A DNA stretch of 64,000 nucleotides from an uncultured Coriobacteriaceae bacterium (GTDB taxonomy: Bacteria; Actinomycetota; Coriobacteriia; Coriobacteriales; Coriobacteriaceae): NCBI GenBank assembly GCA_944322305.1, contig CALUOP010000002.1:248001-312000 (forward strand), in the 5' to 3' direction. Below are positions 61,435-64,000 of the stretch, in pieces. A program made the position numbers and the translations under genes. A model generated the notes under the pieces. That model was not told where the DNA came from, searched no databases, and was given only the letters and a program-made list of their open reading frames with translations. Position 1 is the first letter of the stretch. The number at the start of each line of letters is the position of its first letter.

Positions 61435-62290
61435 GGGCGAACGCGGCGTTCGTACGAGTTTCCTGGGCGGGAATGCTGCCCGTATGAGCATCGCGCGCAA
61501 AACCCGGGTTCGTACGACCGCTGCGGGCGAGCACTGCGCTTATACGGCAACTGTGGGCGAAAGCTGTGTTCATACGACTGCTGCGGGCAAAAGGTCCACT
61601 CATACGAGCGCGCTGGGCGAGAATTGCGATCATACGGCCGCTGTGGGCGAAAAGCGGACTCGTACGATCCCGTTGGGCGAAAACATCACTCATACGAATG
61701 CTGTGGGCGAAAACTGCACTCATACGAGCACGTTGGGCGAAAGAATCACTCATACGAGCGCGCTGGGCGAAAATGGCGTTGATACGAGCCGAGGTGGGCG
61801 AAAACCGTGTTCATACGAAGTTTTTGCCTCGGAAAACGACTCTGCGGCAGGCGGATAGGGCCATGTGCGACCGGTTTGCCCTTACATGACGAAAGGGCGG
61901 TTAGGGCGAGTTGCATTTTCGCGCAAAGCTTTCGTATGAGTGAGCTTTTCGCCCGTTGCGCTCGTATCGATGTAATTCTCGCCCGTTGCGCTCGTATCGA
62001 TTCAATTCTCGCCCAGACGTACTCGTACCAGCTTGGTTTTCGCCCGGCCAAGTTGTTTCGGCCTTCCTTTTCAGTTTGCGGCGACCGCATCGGCTCGGTT
62101 CACCGCCCGGCCAAATTGCATTGGCTTCTCTTTTTTCGCTCGCGGCGCTCGTGCCAGCCCGGTTTTCTGCCCGACCGACGTTGTTGCGCATCCGGAATCA
62201 CCGCTCGGGGCTGGCGTCTGATCCTGCTGCTTGGCAGCAATGGCCAGATCCGCTCATCCCCGTGGGCGAGAACAACATCCATATGAGAGC
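61435..62290. repeat. Intergenic repeat island D: 30-bp-phased GGGCGAAAA...CATACGA array, two-armed
   Basis: Thirteen forward units start at 61435 (about), 61465, 61495, 61525, 61555, 61585, 61615, 61645, 61675, 61705, 61735, 61765 and 61796. Each is GGGCGA, 10 variable bases, CATACGA, 7 variable bases. After a centre (61830-61915) the same unit runs inverted, with GCCC/GCGC cores at 61921, 61951, 61981, 62011 and 62042 and more decayed copies beyond. One forward unit (GGGCGAGAACAACATCCATATGA) recurs at 62263. The 30-base period keeps several frames open as decapeptide repeats, but no start signal supports a gene. Confidence 0.88.
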
Positions 62291-62362
62291 GCCGCCCCTG
62301 CACCGTCCCAGCGCGCCGCCCCGCCCCTCGCGTCGCACCGCCCTGCGCATTGTCCTGTGCGT

Positions 62363-63541
62363 TTACAGCTTTACGCCGGCTTTTTGCGCTTGCGTACGCC
62401 ATTGCCGTTCGGCTGCGAGCTTGTACGCAAAGCGGGGGAGGGGCGGCTTGGACAGTACGGTTCCCAGCTCGCCGCCGGTAAGCAGCGCGCCAACAAGCTC
62501 GTCAACAGCTTCCGAGACGCGGCGGCGCATCATGCCCATGCGCGGCATATGGGCGCAAGGCAGGATCATGCCTCCTCCGCCCAGGGCAACGCCGCCCATC
62601 CAGCAGACGCCCGCCGCGCGGCAGAAGCTCTCAACCACCGCAAACGAGGGTAGGATCTGCTCCGGCTCGTAAAATCCCAGGTTGGCAAGGGTGTACACGC
62701 GCGTTCCGGGCGCCAGCTCGCCTTGCGCGCGCTCGAGCAGCTCAACCAGGCCGGCCGGCAGCGCGTCCACGTACAGCGGGTAGCCCAGCACCGCGGCGTC
62801 GCAGCCGGCAAGCGCTTGCACGGCCTTCTCGGACACGCTCGGCGCGGCGGAGGGGCATCCCACAGAAACAAGCTCGGGGGCGGTGACGCCGGCCAGCTGC
62901 GCGTAGGCGCCAAACGCCTCGGCAAGGTCGGCCAGCAGGTGCGCGGTGGCGGAGCGCGGTCCCTTGGGGCTGGCGTTCACCAGGGCAATGCGCTTCGGTG
63001 CCGTGCGGGGCGCCAGCGCAACCGACCGCGCCGGAACAGCCGCGGCGCTTTCCTCCCGCCCCACGCCCGCCGCGGTTTCCGGGAACCAGGTGCCAACAAA
63101 ATCCTGACCCATGTTGAGGGCGTTTGCCCGCGCGATGCGCTCGAAGCTCTCGCGCTCGGACTCGGTCGAGGGGCCGTAGAGCCAAGCGCGCAGCGCAACC
63201 CGGTTGCCGTAGCGCAGCCGATGGTGCATCTCGTTGTTCACGATGCGGAAGTTGGGGTGCAGGTAGCCGATTGCGCGGTCGAGGGCGCGCTTGACCAGCG
63301 GACTGTATCCGCCAAAGGCGTTGCGCGCAACAACCCAGAGCTCGTCGGTGCGGGCGAGAACCTCGGGCAGCCTTTGCAGCTCGTCGCGAAACACGCAGGT
63401 GCCGGGCGTGCGCACCCAGCAGGCAAAGCAGCCGCAGCAGTCGCGTGCGGCGAGCAGGTCCTCGCGCGCAAACAGCGCGTCGCTCTCGATGCCGAGCCCT
63501 TCAAACTCGCGGCGCGGCAGGTCGCAGATGATCGTACGCAT
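62363..63541 (-). CDS. Tandem two-domain flavodoxin-fold / NADPH-FMN-reductase-like protein
   Basis: 392 residues from ATG 63541 (AAAGGA upstream); codons further upstream lie outside the gene. First half: D-C-C-G-C-F-A-C-W-x-R-T-P-G-T-C-V-F-R-D-E and L-W-V-V-A-R-N-A-F-G-G-Y-S-P-L-V-K-R-A-L-D-R. Second half: R-I-A-L-V-N-A-S-P-K-G-P-R-S-A-T and L-G-Y-P-L-Y-V-D-A-L-P. Both resemble the iron-sulfur flavoprotein/FMN reductase fold, so it looks like a fused pair, possibly a two-flavin enzyme. Exact function unknown. Confidence 0.75.
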   Translation of the reverse strand: MRTIICDLPRREFEGLGIESDALFAREDLLAARDCCGCFACWVRTPGTCVFRDELQRLPEVLARTDELWVVARNAFGGYSPLVKRALDRAIGYLHPNFRIVNNEMHHRLRYGNRVALRAWLYGPSTESERESFERIARANALNMGQDFVGTWFPETAAGVGREESAAAVPARSVALAPRTAPKRIALVNASPKGPRSATAHLLADLAEAFGAYAQLAGVTAPELVSVGCPSAAPSVSEKAVQALAGCDAAVLGYPLYVDALPAGLVELLERAQGELAPGTRVYTLANLGFYEPEQILPSFAVVESFCRAAGVCWMGGVALGGGGMILPCAHMPRMGMMRRRVSEAVDELVGALLTGGELGTVLSKPPLPRFAYKLAAERQWRTQAQKAGVKL

Positions 63542-63676
63542 GGCGTATCCTTTCGGCGCCGGCGCCTCAGGGCGGGGCGCGAGACCGGCTTGGCCCAGCT
63601 CGGCGAGAAGGTCGGCGATAACGGCTGCCGTGGAGCGGGACGACGCGTAGGGGGGCTTTCCAGTGAGCGGGGTGAT

Positions 63677-63775
63677 ATGGATGATACCCAAACCACACGC
63701 GAGTTTCTCGGCGATGCACTTGCGGGGCCGGCGTTGCGGGCGGCGTGGGCGAGCTCGCCCCTTTACCGCCTCTGA
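63677..63775 (+). CDS. Possible 32-residue ORF or gene fragment
   Basis: ATG 63677 to TGA 63775; product begins M-D-D-T-Q-T-T-R-E-F-L and ends S-S-P-L-Y-R-L. The sequence looks like the N-terminus of a larger protein, but no family was recognised. GGGGTG upstream is a weak ribosome-binding site. It could be a remnant. Confidence 0.25.
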   Translation: MDDTQTTREFLGDALAGPALRAAWASSPLYRL

Positions 63776-63903
63776 GCGCGGGCGGCTCCCCGGCGCTCGG
63801 GCCGATCGCCAGCCACCGCAGGTGCTTGTCCGCGCGATGTGCGACAATGAGCCCAACCGCCGCCGCGCGGCAGGCGCGACGGCCCGTAAAGAGGGGAGCC
63901 GCC

Positions 63904-64000
63904 ATGGCAAGACATGAGCGAGAGGTCATCGGTGTTGACGACCGGGTTTCGGTTGGACGCGCCATCCCGCTGGGGATCCAGCACATGATGAGCATGTTCG
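63904..64000 (+). CDS. NCS2 family nucleobase:cation symporter, N-terminal fragment
   Basis: The first 32 codons, cut by the window end. The start (GAGGGGAG upstream of ATG 63904) and V-D-D-R-x-x-x-G-R-A-I-P-L-G-I-Q-H-M-M-S-M-F are typical of uracil/xanthine permeases. A dyad TTGTC-N13-GACAA lies about 55 bases before the start; no purine-riboswitch-like structure was seen. Confidence 0.8.
   Translation, partial: MARHEREVIGVDDRVSVGRAIPLGIQHMMSMF

Noticed and set aside
61340-61858. Repeat protein encoded by island D (decapeptides such as G-E-N-x-T-H-T-x-A-x)
   Set aside because: A 30-base repeat without stops opens several frames on both strands at once (also W-A-K-x-x-L-I-R and F-A-x-R-x-R-M-S). 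No frame has a ribosome-binding site, and the one cited overlaps the MFS gene. The inverted arm breaks all of them.
61435-62290. CRISPR array
   Set aside because: The period is 30 bases with two short conserved cores and short variable gaps of 7-10 bases, not an identical 23-47-base repeat with 30-40-base unique spacers. The second arm is inverted, and no cas gene is in the window.
63780-63903. Purine riboswitch before the nucleobase permease
   Set aside because: No purine-riboswitch core or three-way junction could be found; only a weak TTGTC/GACAA dyad is present.

Overview
The window is a GC-rich bacterial chromosome segment, most likely from the class Coriobacteriia (Actinomycetota; a Collinsella/Olsenella-like gut or oral anaerobe). 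The evidence is the actinobacterial-type ribosomal proteins (zinc-binding S14 type Z, L24 and L36 with paired Cys motifs), the high GC content, and an anaerobe gene set of Tat-exported flavodoxin-like lipoproteins, PTS plus 6-phospho-beta-glucosidases, D-lactate dehydrogenase and ECF transport. The genus cannot be fixed from the sequence alone.

Region 1 (1-17.8 kb) is the S10/spc/alpha ribosomal cluster: end of rplP, rpmC, rpsQ, rplN, rplX; then, after a 6.3-kb interruption (RluA pseudouridine synthase, U32-family protein, MalY/PatB-type aminotransferase), rplE, rpsZ, rpsH, rplF, rplR, rpsE, rpmD, rplO, secY, adk, map, infA, rpmJ, rpsM, rpsK, rpsD, rpoA, rplQ. The break between rplX and rplE is unusual. 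Elaborate palindromes flank it, and related palindromes follow rplQ. Region 2 (17.8-32.9 kb) has a fused EcfA-EcfA ATPase with EcfT, truA, an ArsP_2-type permease, a family 2 glycosyltransferase, argR, a tiny membrane protein, a class A penicillin-binding protein, a second U32 protein, rmuC, and an MFS exporter with a TetR regulator.

Region 3 (33-44 kb) is accessory. It has an ABC-F gene preceded by what looks like a complete ribosome-stalling translational attenuator (leader peptide MRIR plus a hairpin hiding the Shine-Dalgarno), a BaiA-like SDR, a PARG-like protein with an altered catalytic motif, and a redox cluster (flavin-reductase-like, aldo/keto reductase, DUF362, flavodoxin, FMN reductase) with several fresh genetic lesions: a 7-bp tandem duplication, a G9 tract, and an in-frame chimera. 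Region 4 (44-56 kb) is beta-glucoside catabolism: RpiR regulator, IIBCA PTS permease, two GH1 enzymes, an AEC transporter, a TetM-like GTPase and a patatin. Region 5 (56-64 kb) has a RelB/DinJ-like plus PIN-domain toxin-antitoxin pair, prfC, a D-lactate dehydrogenase-like gene divergent from a frameshifted MFS gene, a double-flavodoxin-like protein and the start of an NCS2 permease.

The most unusual features are in noncoding DNA. (i) Three palindromes (7189, 17487, 17675) share one architecture: an outer stem of about 17 bp, a 3x3 internal loop, a 10-bp inner stem, and the 8-nt loop CCCGATAT/CCCGTTAT. Their stems differ in sequence but stay paired. (ii) Four intergenic islands (5.3-5.8, 33.0-33.5, 50.4-51.0, 61.4-62.3 kb) hold degenerate tandem arrays of short motifs. 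Three are built as forward units followed by inverted units; the clearest has 13 forward and 5 inverted units at an almost exact 30-bp period. No transposase, integrase, CRISPR array, tRNA or rRNA gene was seen.
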